Origin: Ustulina deusta
Lineage: Eukaryota > Ascomycota > Sordariomycetes > Xylariales > Xylariaceae
DNA length: 64,000 nt
Direction: 5' to 3'
Assembly (NCBI GenBank): GCA_023159155.1
Contig: JAJNNX010000042.1
Location: 186,001-250,000, forward strand
In this document: positions 14,193 to 25,203 of the stretch, piece after piece
Layout: each line of letters begins with the position of its first letter
Numbering within the stretch: the stretch's first letter is position 1
Program-made: the position numbers and the translations under genes
The notes under the pieces: generated by a model
Told to the model about the DNA's origin: nothing
The model's database searches: none
Seen by the model: the letters and a program-made list of their open reading frames with translations, nothing else

Positions 14193-16440
14193 TTAGCCAG
14201 CCGTTTTCTGCTCGTCATGACACTTGTTGCAGCGCCAACTACGGCTCTCCACGGGCTGTTTTGCCTCAGGCCGGATGCATTCTGTATGGTATAGCGCATT
14301 GGTACAATCCTACAAGAACCGTCAGTATTATTACCCAGGAACCAGGAGCTCTGCCAAGTAACTTACCGAGTTCGAGCAGATCACAAACGCCGGGCCTCGA
14401 ACTGGCTGGCCACATACGGGGCACCCTGCTACGGATTTTCGGTATGCAGACCTTGGAGATGGGACTTTTGTGGCGTCTGGCTGTTCGGGTCGCCTCAGGG
14501 ATCTTGATCCACGCATAATTGTGACGGCCTCGGTAATTGTTTTTTCCGTCAAAGCATTTCTCGATTTGAGATAACTCAAGTGTTTGGCCCACTCCGTGAT
14601 CCGATTTTGTGATGCTGCAATCCAGGGGCCCTTATCCTGGAGAAATCTGATATATACGTCTTGCAGATGGGGCTCTGAAGTGACGCATTCCTTGTTTACG
14701 AAGGCATCCCATTCAATGATATATTCCTTTTCATCCTGGTGAACATCGCTATAGTCTCGAATTATGTCTCGATGCTTTTGCACAAGCCACGTGTCATTGA
14801 CTGGAGGAGGATCGACAAGTGAGCCTGGTTCAAGTAGGGATTTACTTAGGCGATCATAAAGAGGCTGCTTTATGCGAGGGATTGTCCGCTTGTTATCCTG
14901 CGGTTTGTTTGGATGTGGCTATTTTCGTCGTTAGTTGGAACGCTATGGGCTAAGTGAAATGAGCGCTTACCTGAGAGGGCTTGGTCCTCTGCTGTGAATG
15001 TCTTTTCGGCAATCTTTGTGGGGATATATCGCCTTCCCCATCCGATTCTTGATCTTCAAGGCTCGAAAAGCTGTGGAAAGTGGTATTGAATGGGCGAAGC
15101 GCATCCTCATCCGGCGCGAAGATACGAATGTAGGCGTGGTCTGGGTCAACAGTGTACACAATGTCTGAGTGAACCTCTAAATGATCTTTCAGCTGCTGCA
15201 GACACTTGTGAGTGGCAAAGCATCGTATACAATGATAGTTATCAAGCGTGAACTCTCCTATCAGAGGAACAGCCCAAGTCACACTGCCACCCTTCCTCTC
15301 TAGGGTTGCTAGCTTGCGCCGCTTCTTCTCCTTGCGTTCTTTCCCCCGAGCTTTATCGCTCAGAAGTTTCAGATTATAATTCTGTTTTTCTCTTGTTCTC
15401 AACGATCGACTCGGCGTGGTCGCCTCCTCGTGCTCTTCCTCATCCTCTGCTACCCCATTTCTCTCGTTATCTGCCTTCCGATGTTCATTAAGGGCATTAT
15501 CGACTCTACCATTCACGTGGCCGTTCGTCAACGGTTCTAGGGCCCCGTTGGTGTGATTCGTCTTAACATCCGGCGGAGGAGCAGAGTCCCCAAACCGTGC
15601 GGAGCTGGCTGCCGCATGGCAAGTTGACCAGCGCAAATCCATGTCCATTGTCAAGCCGAGCGGAAGATCATCTTTCTTCGTTCGTATTTTCACATCACCG
15701 GACGCCCTCCCCTTCTCGAACGCATAAATGATCTGAGCCGATAGCATCCACCGGAGGGGATCGCTAGAGTCAAGGTCGTCGGCCTGTCGTTTGGACAGGA
15801 GATCTACGGGTGGCCATTTTGGGTCACCCGCGGATTCGATCTCTACTCGGATCAGATACTCGTCGCCCAAGTTAAATCCCTTTCCATCTGGTCGCTGGTA
15901 CAAGAGTACTTCCTTCGGGATCTGAAAAGGCACTGGCAAATAGATCCTAGCGGTTCGACAGACATCATCAGAGTCGCGGAAAACCTTGAAGTTGCATGTC
16001 TGACTCTCAACATGCAGTACCCGACACACATTGGGTCGACTCCACTCACAGAGCAAGACCCTGCAACGGGCCTTGATGACAGGAATATCCTTCTTCTCTG
16101 GAGACCCATTGCCATAATGGAGATTAGCTGACCTCGGATTGGAGCCGTCCGCGCGGGTGATGGAGAGAACCTCGATGCGAAGAGTTTTCTCGACGTCGTC
16201 TGGACTATCTGAGAGAAGGCGACCGGGCACAGCTCGGGCGGCTTCTGGAGAGGCCTCAGCGACGCGACGCCGCTTGAGGGGTCGAGAGGGGTGGTCCCCA
16301 TTGGTAGTAGGCGTGTCACCATTTGCCGTGGACAGCTTGATACCCATGCCGCCGTACCTTGGCAGATGATCGACAGCGGTCTTCCAAGCGCGGTGGATAA
16401 ACGGAAACGAGTCGCGTTTGTAAGGGGAGACGGTCGCCAT
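14193..16440 (-). CDS. SUZ12: Polycomb PRC2 subunit SUZ12 homologue with C-terminal PHD-type finger
   Basis: This is the likely SUZ12 subunit of Polycomb repressive complex 2, which deposits H3K27 methylation on silent facultative heterochromatin. Three exons join in frame to 712 residues: 14971-16440, 14367-14918 and 14193-14309. Residues 120-270 form the N-terminal domain. A C2H2 finger lies at about 404-424 (C404-x2-C407, H420/H424). The VEFS box spans about 491-615, with RDYSDVHQDEKEYIIEWDAF and TEWAKHLSYLKSRNALTEK. The C-terminus holds Cys656, Cys659, Cys671, Cys676, His682, Cys685, Cys701 and Cys704, a complete C4HC3 PHD-type spacing, interrupted by the last intron. The start at 16440 opens a 490-codon exon. 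The VEFS assignment is firm; the PHD call rests on spacing and on the last splice. Confidence 0.92.
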
Positions 16441-18445
16441 CTCTAGAAGAGAACATGGGCGCAGCGCGCCACGAGACTGCGGCTACCTGATTCGGGCAAC
16501 AGATTTATGGTCTAAGGGTCTGGGCTAGAACGAAGGTGTGATGGAGATCAGTCACCACGACCTGGTCTACAACAATTATGGATTACGATGAAGACTCTGG
16601 CTTCATAATGAGATGGATGCACCACGACGCGACCGACTTAGAACAACAGCGACGCCAGATGTGTGGCACGGCTGGATCAATTGGAACCAATGAGGGTGGA
16701 TGGTCTGTTGATGAGGCCGAGACTGTGAGTAAGACGTGTGTGGTGGTGAGTTGGAGGTGGCTAGAGAAGGAGGGAGCCGGCGGGTTAGGAGAATGAGAAG
16801 AATAAGCTGCACCAAAGAATGCAGATGATGAGAAACAGGAAGGAAAAGAGAGGGATAATACAGAGAAGGAGACTACGGAAGAGAGAACACCGGGTATACG
16901 AAGGTCACCGGGATAACGGGGGGGGACACAAAACACAGAAGGCGGAAATCGGGTGTGTGATGGGGGGATATCAGATTGGGATGGGTAGGTCAGGTATGTA
17001 CGGGGAACGGGGGGATGCGCTTCCTCGCTCAGAGTGAGTGAACGGATGACGGACGCGTTTCGGCGTTGGCGTTGTGTATTGATTGCGCAGTGGAAAACGA
17101 GCAACAGAGCTGACAACTGACAGTGACACTGCCAAACTGGACACGCACCCGTGGCTGGAGCTGGAGCTTGGGGCTGGGGCTGGAGCGACACTGCACCAAG
17201 TCCCGCTGCTGGCGCGATCTCGAGCTAAGGGGTGCTACCGAAAAGGGATCTTGTTGTGGCTTGGCAGCTGGCGTGACCTGGGCAGGTACGGACCGACATG
17301 GGTTTTGTTGACGAATTGGGCGAAGACAAGGAAGGGAGGGCCAATGACGGCCGTGCATTTGCACTACCTAGGTACCTGTTCTTGCCTACACACATGTATA
17401 TCAGGTAATCATCTGCCGAGACTATTTAGATTGGGTGTTTGACATGAAGTCGAGTCTGTTGCAGTACCTACCTCAGCCGTTTAACATACCACAAGGTGAT
17501 ATATATTTAATTTAGTCCTATGAAATAGATTTAAAAGTTCCATATACCTAGGTACCAGTGCCGCCATGTATGCTTCCACAACCAATACGTGGAAGTAATT
17601 TCCCGCTTGTCATACTATATGTATGATAGGCTGAGTGCACAGGACTTCTAAGTTTAAGTAGGAGAACCTTTTTCTTGTCGAGGTATCCTTGGGATTTCGG
17701 TGGGCTTTAGACACTTCAATATGCTATTGCGATGATATAGAAGACACATCACCTTCAATTTACACTTTTATGGGGTTTTAGAAGAGGCCGACTTAAAGCA
17801 GGCACACACAACCGCAGATGAATTCCTATGTACCACATCTACGTGTATACCACATACTTAGACGTGGGACAACGTACCTATACTAACTCAAGCACTTAAG
17901 TATTGGAGAGCTAGTGGTGGTTGCCGTTAGTGCGTTCATTGGCTGCTGTTGACTGCGGATCGCCTGTTTAGTGGGGCAAGTCAATTATACCTACAAGTTT
18001 ACAACCCAAGAGCTAGGTATGGTAAGGCAGGAAGGACCTGGTTGGCAATGCTGTGTACAGCTACAGCACCTACTTCTCTCCGTAGCCAGTCAAATTTCAT
18101 CTCGGTCTTGTCTAAAAAGACCAGAACCAAAAACCCAAAAGGCCAAAAATAAAACAAGAAAAAAGACATCATTCACATGTGGAAGGTGTTTGATCAGTCT
18201 GGTCCCTGAAAGCCTCCTGGTCCCTCCTATATCCTGCGGCGAACACCGTTAGAGCACAGTGTCCCACACTATCCAACCTTCAATCCCGTTCCGATGGAAA
18301 ATAAAGTCTCCATGCGACCGTCATCACCCGCTGTTCTACCTCCATAGTCGGCGCCTGTACTTACCCTGTGCCTACACAATCCATACCGGGTGCCTGATGC
18401 GGCCCAAGGCTGCTGTGTGACAGTCGGATTCGAAGGACGCCGAAA
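16441..18445. promoter_or_regulatory. Divergent promoter region, SUZ12 / F-box gene
   Basis: This 2.0-kb interval lies between the start codons of the minus-strand SUZ12 (16440) and the plus-strand F-box gene (18446). The part from 16550 to 17340 is purine-rich on the plus strand (many GAG/AGG/GGA runs) and keeps several long but unconvincing frames open. The part from 17360 to 17960 is AT-richer with TACCTA repeats. It must include both promoters. No transcription-factor site is claimed. Confidence 0.5.
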
Positions 18446-20644
18446 ATGGACGATGACACTGACAGTCCTCCTCGGCGGCTGCGGCCCACTCGGCATGTCC
18501 CGTCGCGACAGGCGAAGATCAAGCCGCCGGCCCGCGAAACTCGAGCGACGGCGGCGTACTTCACGACCTCCAGCAACACGCAGACGTCGGCGTCCTCGAC
18601 GGAAGCCGAAACGGACAACCACGCGCCCGCCCCCGCCCGGAATCTCCGTCCTCTGCGCGAGAAGCGGAAGCCCGCCACTCCTCCTGCAACCTCCTCGACG
18701 TCGGCAACCCCCGCCAAGCGCCAGCGTGTCCAGCCGGCTGTGGCAGCAACGCCTCTCCTTCGCTGTCGCCGTCGTGCTCTGTCCGAAGATGCCGTAGATG
18801 GCGTCCTCCCCGCCACGTCCTCCGTGTCTCCCCCGTGGCACACTCTCCCCTATCATGTCTGGCTGCACGTGTTTGGCTTCGTCGCCGCGCCCATTCGCAG
18901 TCCCGCCTCGCGTATCGAAGATTTTATCGAAGCCATAGACACACTGGTCTCAGCAGCCCGAGCCTGCAGGTCGACTGCCGAGCCTGCGCTGGCCGCGCTG
19001 TACAAATGTCCTCCATTCTACCGAGCATACAACAAGTCGCCTCAAGCTTCATTCGTCCAATTCCTCCAAACATTGACACTCGATCCCTCCCAGACCCTTA
19101 TCCGATATCGGCCCAAGGTCGAAATTCTACGCATCGATGTCGATACGTTCCTCGCGAAGAAGGTGAACGGGCATCAATTGCAATTGAAGCAAGTCCTCGA
19201 GCATCTTCCCAGACTAGCATATCTCGAGCTATACCACCCTGCCGATGATCCTCCCTACCGAGATCTGGATGTTCATTTGCGATGGAGACTTTCCAAGGAC
19301 GATCTTCTCGGCGGGCTCGGGCCTCCTCTTCTGGATGGGGACCCTTCGGGTGGTGACAGGACCACGACAACCGCCCTGAAAGGCTGGCGGTGGAACTCTC
19401 GTCTGGCTCCTGCAGATCTCCCACTTGATCGCCTCTCGGAAATGCATGCGCTCCCTGCCTTTCGGAGCCTGCGCAAGCTGGCCTATGTCAACTATCAGCT
19501 CCCATCCACAACTCATTTTTCTGCCAGGGCCCGTCAAAGCCAGGAAGCCCAAAATAGTGACATGCAAGCAATTGCACACCTCGCCACGTCAATATCCGCT
19601 CTACCCGATTTGCGGCATCTTATCATCGAGTCATCTACCTTGGCTACTGGCTTGTTACTGGAACGTCTTCCCAAGTCGCTGACCCATCTCGAATTGATTA
19701 ACTGTTGGGAGATCACTAGCGAGGATCTGTCTACGTTTCTCATGTCACATGGCAACTCTCTGGTACACCTGACTCTCAACCACTGCCAGTCCCTTAGCCT
19801 GGGGTTTCTCCCCGTGCTGGGAACGTCCTGTCCAAACCTTACGCATCTAGAAGCGGATTTGTCTTATTTTAGACATCATGAATCGTATGCGGATAACAAG
19901 CCGGAATATGCTTCTCTTCTCGAAGTAGATGACGTTCCCACTTGGCCCTCTTCAATCCAATCCATCGAGATCATCAATATGCGCAATTGGACCCGTGAGG
20001 CTGCAGAGATGTTTTTCGGCAGTTTAATGAAGAATGCGAAGGCGCTGCCCAACCTTCGGCGGTTGGAGTTCAAGGTCATTCTCAACATTGAGTGGCGTCA
20101 ACGCCAGGAAATGAGACAATCCTTGGCTGATCAGATGACAAAGGTGTTTAAAAGGAAGTCATCCCCTCCCAAGGAACCAAGAACTCTGCGTCAGTACAAC
20201 AAGATGAAGCTCAAAGAATTCGACCAACCCCAGATATCGAAGTCTGCAACGCGTCGGAGCACTCGAATCACCGGTAAATCTTCTACGCCAGCGTCAAACA
20301 AAGATAATGCAACCCCTCCAAGTGGACGTGACCCTAGTAAGGCTGTACCCGTCAGAAGAAGCCTGAAGTCGTTTAAGTCTATTTCTACATTCGATGCGGA
20401 TGACGAAGATAGCAGTGAAGATGAACTTTCAATGGGCCATACCGGTACCCGTCGAGGCAAGAATACCGCTAAGGAAGCAGGCTTAAGAAGTGACGAATTT
20501 ATCCACGGTCTTTGCGATGTCGTCGACATCCAAGTAGATAATCAACGGCCAGCTGAACGGCAGTATGACATGGATGACTTTTTGGATTCACCAGACCAGT
20601 CGGACCCAGAGTGGAACAGTGATGAAGATGACATATTTACTTAG
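18446..20644 (+). CDS. F-box / leucine-rich-repeat protein
   Basis: This is a single-exon gene of 732 residues. The first ~125 residues are disordered and Arg/Pro/Ser/Thr-rich with basic clusters. An F-box-like segment follows at about 129-190 (WHTLPYHVWLHVFGFVA, then AARACRSTAEPALAALY), the usual layout of fungal F-box proteins. The middle (about 225-545) carries irregular leucine-rich repeats, such as LPKSLTHLELINCWEITSED and NSLVHLTLNHCQSLSLGFLP. The C-terminal ~170 residues are disordered, alternating basic and acidic, and end in a Ser/Asp/Glu-rich tail. Such proteins usually recruit substrates to an SCF ubiquitin ligase through Skp1, but the substrate is unknown. The basic and acidic tails suggest a nuclear role. 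No specific orthologue is recognised. Confidence 0.85.
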   Translation: MDDDTDSPPRRLRPTRHVPSRQAKIKPPARETRATAAYFTTSSNTQTSASSTEAETDNHAPAPARNLRPLREKRKPATPPATSSTSATPAKRQRVQPAVAATPLLRCRRRALSEDAVDGVLPATSSVSPPWHTLPYHVWLHVFGFVAAPIRSPASRIEDFIEAIDTLVSAARACRSTAEPALAALYKCPPFYRAYNKSPQASFVQFLQTLTLDPSQTLIRYRPKVEILRIDVDTFLAKKVNGHQLQLKQVLEHLPRLAYLELYHPADDPPYRDLDVHLRWRLSKDDLLGGLGPPLLDGDPSGGDRTTTTALKGWRWNSRLAPADLPLDRLSEMHALPAFRSLRKLAYVNYQLPSTTHFSARARQSQEAQNSDMQAIAHLATSISALPDLRHLIIESSTLATGLLLERLPKSLTHLELINCWEITSEDLSTFLMSHGNSLVHLTLNHCQSLSLGFLPVLGTSCPNLTHLEADLSYFRHHESYADNKPEYASLLEVDDVPTWPSSIQSIEIINMRNWTREAAEMFFGSLMKNAKALPNLRRLEFKVILNIEWRQRQEMRQSLADQMTKVFKRKSSPPKEPRTLRQYNKMKLKEFDQPQISKSATRRSTRITGKSSTPASNKDNATPPSGRDPSKAVPVRRSLKSFKSISTFDADDEDSSEDELSMGHTGTRRGKNTAKEAGLRSDEFIHGLCDVVDIQVDNQRPAERQYDMDDFLDSPDQSDPEWNSDEDDIFT

Positions 20645-21604
20645 TCGTCCGTCTCGGTAGTCGATGGTGTGTCGAAATCGAGAGAAATAATGCGGCACGC
20701 AGGTACATTGGGACGGGAATTTGGTTGCATTGGCGTTATGCAGAGAAGAGAGGGTGCCCAGTCTCGTTCTTTAGAAAGATCTAGAATCGTCATCACTGAC
20801 GTGGAATGTTTTCATGTAATGTCACGGACGGCTTTGCCACGAGGATTGATACCCAGGGACAAGGGCAAAATAGCATATTTTCATGGCTTTTTATATTTGA
20901 TGGAACATCATAGCTACGGTAGCGGGTTCATAGGTGGCTAAAACGGAACATATTGGAAGCCTTGTACTATGAAGAGCGCTTTCTGCTGGGAATTACCGAT
21001 GACGGGCATGAAGCAAGAAGTGTCGGCATACGGCATCGCAAACTCACTGGGTATCGGGCATTGGTTCCACTACGTTAACCTCAGACGTGGTTTCAAGTCC
21101 TATTGTATATTCTCACAATCCATGACCATTAAAATAGAGGGAAAAGGATTCTCGCATGTTGATATAAGCAGTACTTATCCTCGTCTAGAACCGTAGATAC
21201 ATCTAGATAGGAAGTATGTCGTGAATGTCGAGAGTTATCTTCAGGAGCTGGGCAAGTCATTGATAGTTCCGCTGAGCACTTAGGTAATGGAACACTGAGC
21301 CCGACTGGATAGATGAAAGGATAAACATCTCAAAATAGCATTAATTAACAAAATAAATAATCACACTTATGTGAGAGCCGGGTCCCCTGGATAATTCCAA
21401 TCTGTCTTCAATAACATTGGGTATCTTTCGCTTTTATCTAAATGCTATTATATGAATTATATTACATTAATACTGGTAATGAGAGTTAATTATGTATGCC
21501 GTCCTTATGTATGCCCCGCCCGCCCCATTCGTGCCAACCCAGTTCATTTTGTTACCAAACAAAAACCCAAATAGTAATAATAATAAGCCCCTTTAGAAAA
21601 TCAA
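20645..21604. other. Convergent 3' intergenic region
   Basis: This is 960 bp between the stop codons of the plus-strand F-box gene and the minus-strand XPG-like gene. It is AT-rich, particularly 21340-21600 (TTAATTAAC, AATAATAATAATAAG), fitting 3' UTRs and polyadenylation signals. Short open frames at 20669-20941 and 20969-21196 show no family features and are not called. Confidence 0.5.
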
Positions 21605-23630
21605 TCATCCCAGGTCGTCCAAATCAACCACCGCCGAGTGGTCCCAGGTCGGCTGCTTGATGATCGGCAGCGGCGATGTCGGCACGATGCTCTTCTTCCG
21701 GGACTCGGGCCCAGAGAGCTTGCTAGCCAGCTCGCTCGCGCGTCGACTGACGGGCAGCGGCGGGCTCGGCGGCAGCGGGCTCGACAACGGCGGGTTGTGC
21801 CAGTCTAGCTCGCCCGGCAGCATCAGGTCCTCGTGGAAGTATATGAAGGTCGGGCTACTGCTCGTGTCCATGTCGCGCAGGGGCAGCGGGAGATGGGTTT
21901 TGATGGGGGCCGGCACGCCCTTGGACTTCTGCTTCGGCTTCTGCGGCCGCTCCGGCGTGAAGACCCTCTTCGCGAGCGGCTGGGGACTCCTGCCGTGCTC
22001 ACTACTGCTGCTGCTCTTCTTCTTGGGCGGCGGCACGGGCGGCTTTCGCCTCGCGACGTCCTGGATCTTGGACGCGTATTTCGGGACCTTGTCTTCTGGG
22101 AGCCCGCGCCGGAGCACGCAGTCGAGCAGCTCCATCGCCTCGGGCCGGAAGACAGGCGCCTCGACCTTCACGCGCCGCCCGTTCATCACGCGGTACATCT
22201 CGGACGGAAACGCGCTCAGCAGCTCCGGGATCACCCTTATCGGGTCCACCGTGATCGTGCTGTGCGGCGTGTCCTTGCGCTTCGGCCGGGTTTCGATGCC
22301 GAGACGGGCGACCTTCGCCTGTTCGCCCGCGCACGTCTCCCGCAGCCGGTGGTTGAGCTCGATGGGCACCAAATCCCGCGCTATCCAGCTCTCGTGGATC
22401 TGCGTGTTGAAGTTGCTCAGGAGGAAGCGGTACCGGCTCAGCATGTCCGGGCCGTACGGGCGGAACCAGCCGTCGCGCAGGCACGGCAGGTCCCGGAGCG
22501 CGTCGTCGGACGAGACGGCGGGGTGCACGCACCCCTTCAGCACGTTGAGATCCGGGAACGTCTTCGGCGGCGGCGCGACCTCGCCCTCGGGGAACGTCGC
22601 GTCGATGATGCCGGCCACGACGTGCCGCCACTTGCTCAGCAAGAGCGGCGTCTCCACCGCGGCCGCGAGCAGGTTCGCCGCCCCTTGGAAACACGAGTGT
22701 CGCGCGAAATGGAAGAACCGCGTCGGGTCGAACCCCTGCAGCCCGCTCGTGTAGCCGCACCCCACGAGCGTGGCGTACATCAGGAACCATTCCCGCGTCA
22801 GGTTCGCGCGCTCCTTGATGCGCGCCGCCGAGGAGACGATCACCGCGTTCGAGTTCTTAAACTGGTCGCCTTCCGGCTTCTTGTGGTGGAACTGCACTAG
22901 AGTCGGGCTCCCGCCGAACATGAGAGCGTCCGTGTTGTCGGTCCACATGGCGTCGATGATCCCGAGTTCTTGCAGCCGGACGCACTCCGCCGCCGCCTCG
23001 CCTGGGGCGTCATGGCGAGGAACGCCGAGCTGGTCCAGCAGTTCCTTTAGGAGCCTTATATTCGACTCACTATAGCTGTGCTCAGTCGGCCATTGCTTCG
23101 GGGGCTTGTTTGGCCCGTCGAAGACAAATAGTAGCTGTATGTTCATCCGTAGGAGGTAGATTATCCGTTCCACTGTGGGGCGAGGCTGTCAGTAAGTAAG
23201 GGGGAACGGCATTCAGTCATTGTTTTCATATTCTCAGCCCATTGAACCATGGCTATATGTGGATGTGGGAATCAATTGGCGGTGGTGATTAACCTACTGA
23301 TCCGTTTTTCCCTAGGATGAGAACCAGGAGACTCTGTATCCTCGTTAGCAGAGTGTTACGCAACAAGGGTCAATTGCATACTCGTCTTGATTTCGGCCTC
23401 TTTATCGGCGGTGATGTTTCGATACCACCAATTGGCCTGGTCTATGGCGATGCGGAGGGGCCGCCCAGTAGCCTCGAAATGCTGCGTCGACCATTCTGGG
23501 ATGGATCGCGCCTCGGCCGCACCCGTCTCCGATATAGAAAAGCTGCGAATCGAAGCAATGAGCATCCAGCTGTACAGCATAGCATCCCATCCCCTATCTT
23601 TAAAATTTTCACTCACCCCCTAAGAACCAT
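21605..23630 (-). CDS. XPG/GEN1-like structure-specific nuclease family protein with altered active site
   Basis: This belongs to the FEN1/XPG/GEN1 family, which cuts branched DNA (flaps, Holliday junctions). Four exons join in frame to 592 residues: 23617-23630, 23382-23542, 23298-23333 and 21605-23172. The 14-nt first exon encodes MVLRG, matching the MGIxG opening of the family. The XPG-N region has GRPLRIAIDQANW (Asp39) and LLFVFDGPNKPP (Asp89). The XPG-I region has PGEAAAECVRLQELG (Glu129, then Ala131) and TDNTDALMFG (Asp149, Asn150, Asp152). Relatives normally have GEAEA and a D-x-D there, so two metal-ligand positions look substituted. The C-terminal ~190 residues are disordered, Pro/Ser/Lys-rich. 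The body is unusually GC-rich, which leaves long antisense frames open. A GEN1/Yen1-type role is inferred; catalytic activity is doubtful. Confidence 0.85.
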
Positions 23631-25203
23631 GGTCGTCGGCGACATTCCAGGCAATCCGAAACCCGAGTCTGAGCCGATAGGGCTCTTTTGTTCAGACTTG
23701 CTTGACTGACCAAATCTGCCGGCCGCTGTTGAAAAAGAAATATGATTCTCATCAACCGCCCTGTAAGCAAGCTGCTCACCGGCCCTACCACGTAGAGAAG
23801 TCATCCGTCAACCCGTTTTAGTCCAAGAGTGTAGTCTATTCTAGGCTAGGATCGTCACGAATCCCACCCCCCACGTAATTTGATAGGTGCAGTTGAGCCG
23901 TATAGGTGCATTGCACGGACTAATATAGTAAGCCAATCAAGAGTATTTTGTAAATAAAGTTCCAAATGCTATCTCCTACTATTGTGGTTTGTTCTGGTTC
24001 ACGTTTGGAATTGTGGCGAGTAATAAACGAAGGCAAAGAACCGCGACGCGCTCACAGCCTGATCTCTAGTGCACAAAGCTCAGTACCCTCTCCCTGTTCC
24101 ATGTGATGATAAATACTTTTATCTAGCGAAGGATTCAACCCCAAGCATACGCTAGCGCGAGATTCAACAGTAAAACTTGGCTCCCCATAGAAATTAATTA
24201 TTATACACTATGTACGCTCCTCCGTAATATAGTACCAATATTGCCCATGAAGCGATATGCTGGTACTGTGGCGTATACATACAGTCAACACGACAAGCAT
24301 GCCACTAGATATGCTCTGCTAAGATGCTAAGATATGCTACCATACGGAGGCTGAACCAGCTGAATCCCTCTCGCTTAACCTACGCCAACACAGTCTAGCG
24401 AGACCCCGAGATACGGAATAATTCCACGAATTACTTTATCCAGACAAGGACAAGATCCTACCGCCGCACCATAATTGATGGCATTCCGGAAACCAATCTC
24501 TCGGAACGTGCGCAAGTTGGGACCCCGGGCTTAATTGGCTTGGCGGAGGTTCCATCCCGGTCTAACACGCGCCTGTGCCGCAGACTCGGAACACGTGGAG
24601 GGAAATCATCGTCATATCGCAGGGGGTTTGTGGGAAATTTTCGCCTATCTTTGCAAGCCCACTCACTACCTATACGAGTACTACCGGTAGGCGAGCAGGC
24701 GCTCCAGCCCGAGGCGCGGAGTGTGGTGTATAACGAAGTCGGGAACGTCAGTCGATAGCCAATGGCACCCAGCAAGGGTATCGTGGTAAGAAATGATGCT
24801 ATCGTACCTGCTTAACCAGCGAGACCCGTCCACCCTCGAGGAGGAACCCTGCTGGGCAGTCGGGCAGAAGCGATACACTATAAATATAGAGTGTAGTGTA
24901 GTGTACTCCACAAGGGCAAAGAGGATTCTGGTCACGAGAACACGATAAGGCTGTTGAGACTTGGTATTCCTACCTACTGTGGCGTTGTTGGAAATTAGAC
25001 AGTCACGGACAGACCTAGGAGTCGAAGTTTCAAAGACAAACCAGTCCTCGGCATACCGAGAGGTAGGTAATATGCGGAACTCATATCCAAGACATGGTAT
25101 ACATATGGTTCCTTGCTATCTACTACCTGGAAAGCCTATCCATATATGATCACAATTTAATCGGCACTACACACACGTATGAGGAAAATAGTGGAAAACT
25201 TTC
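23631..25203. other. Intergenic, XPG-like promoter side and P450 3' side
   Basis: This 1.57-kb interval has no convincing gene. The part next to 23630 should include the promoter of the XPG-like gene. TAGTGTAG occurs at 24894-24901 within a (GTGTA)-type run. Short frames at 24458-24935 have no recognisable motif. Confidence 0.5.

Noticed and set aside
16583..17191. Minus-strand open frame of about 202 codons upstream of SUZ12
   Set aside because: Low-complexity Pro/Ser composition driven by purine-rich DNA on the plus strand, no splice-linked continuation and no motif.
22002..22790. Second-frame minus-strand open frame (about 262 codons) inside the XPG-like gene
   Set aside because: Same GC-driven shadow; composition is Arg/Ala/Gly-biased and unrelated to any family.
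21833..22900. Long plus-strand open frame (about 355 codons) antisense to the XPG-like gene
   Set aside because: It is Arg/His/Pro-rich and has no motifs. The real gene lies on the minus strand with clear XPG motifs, and the high GC of this exon removes stop codons in all frames.
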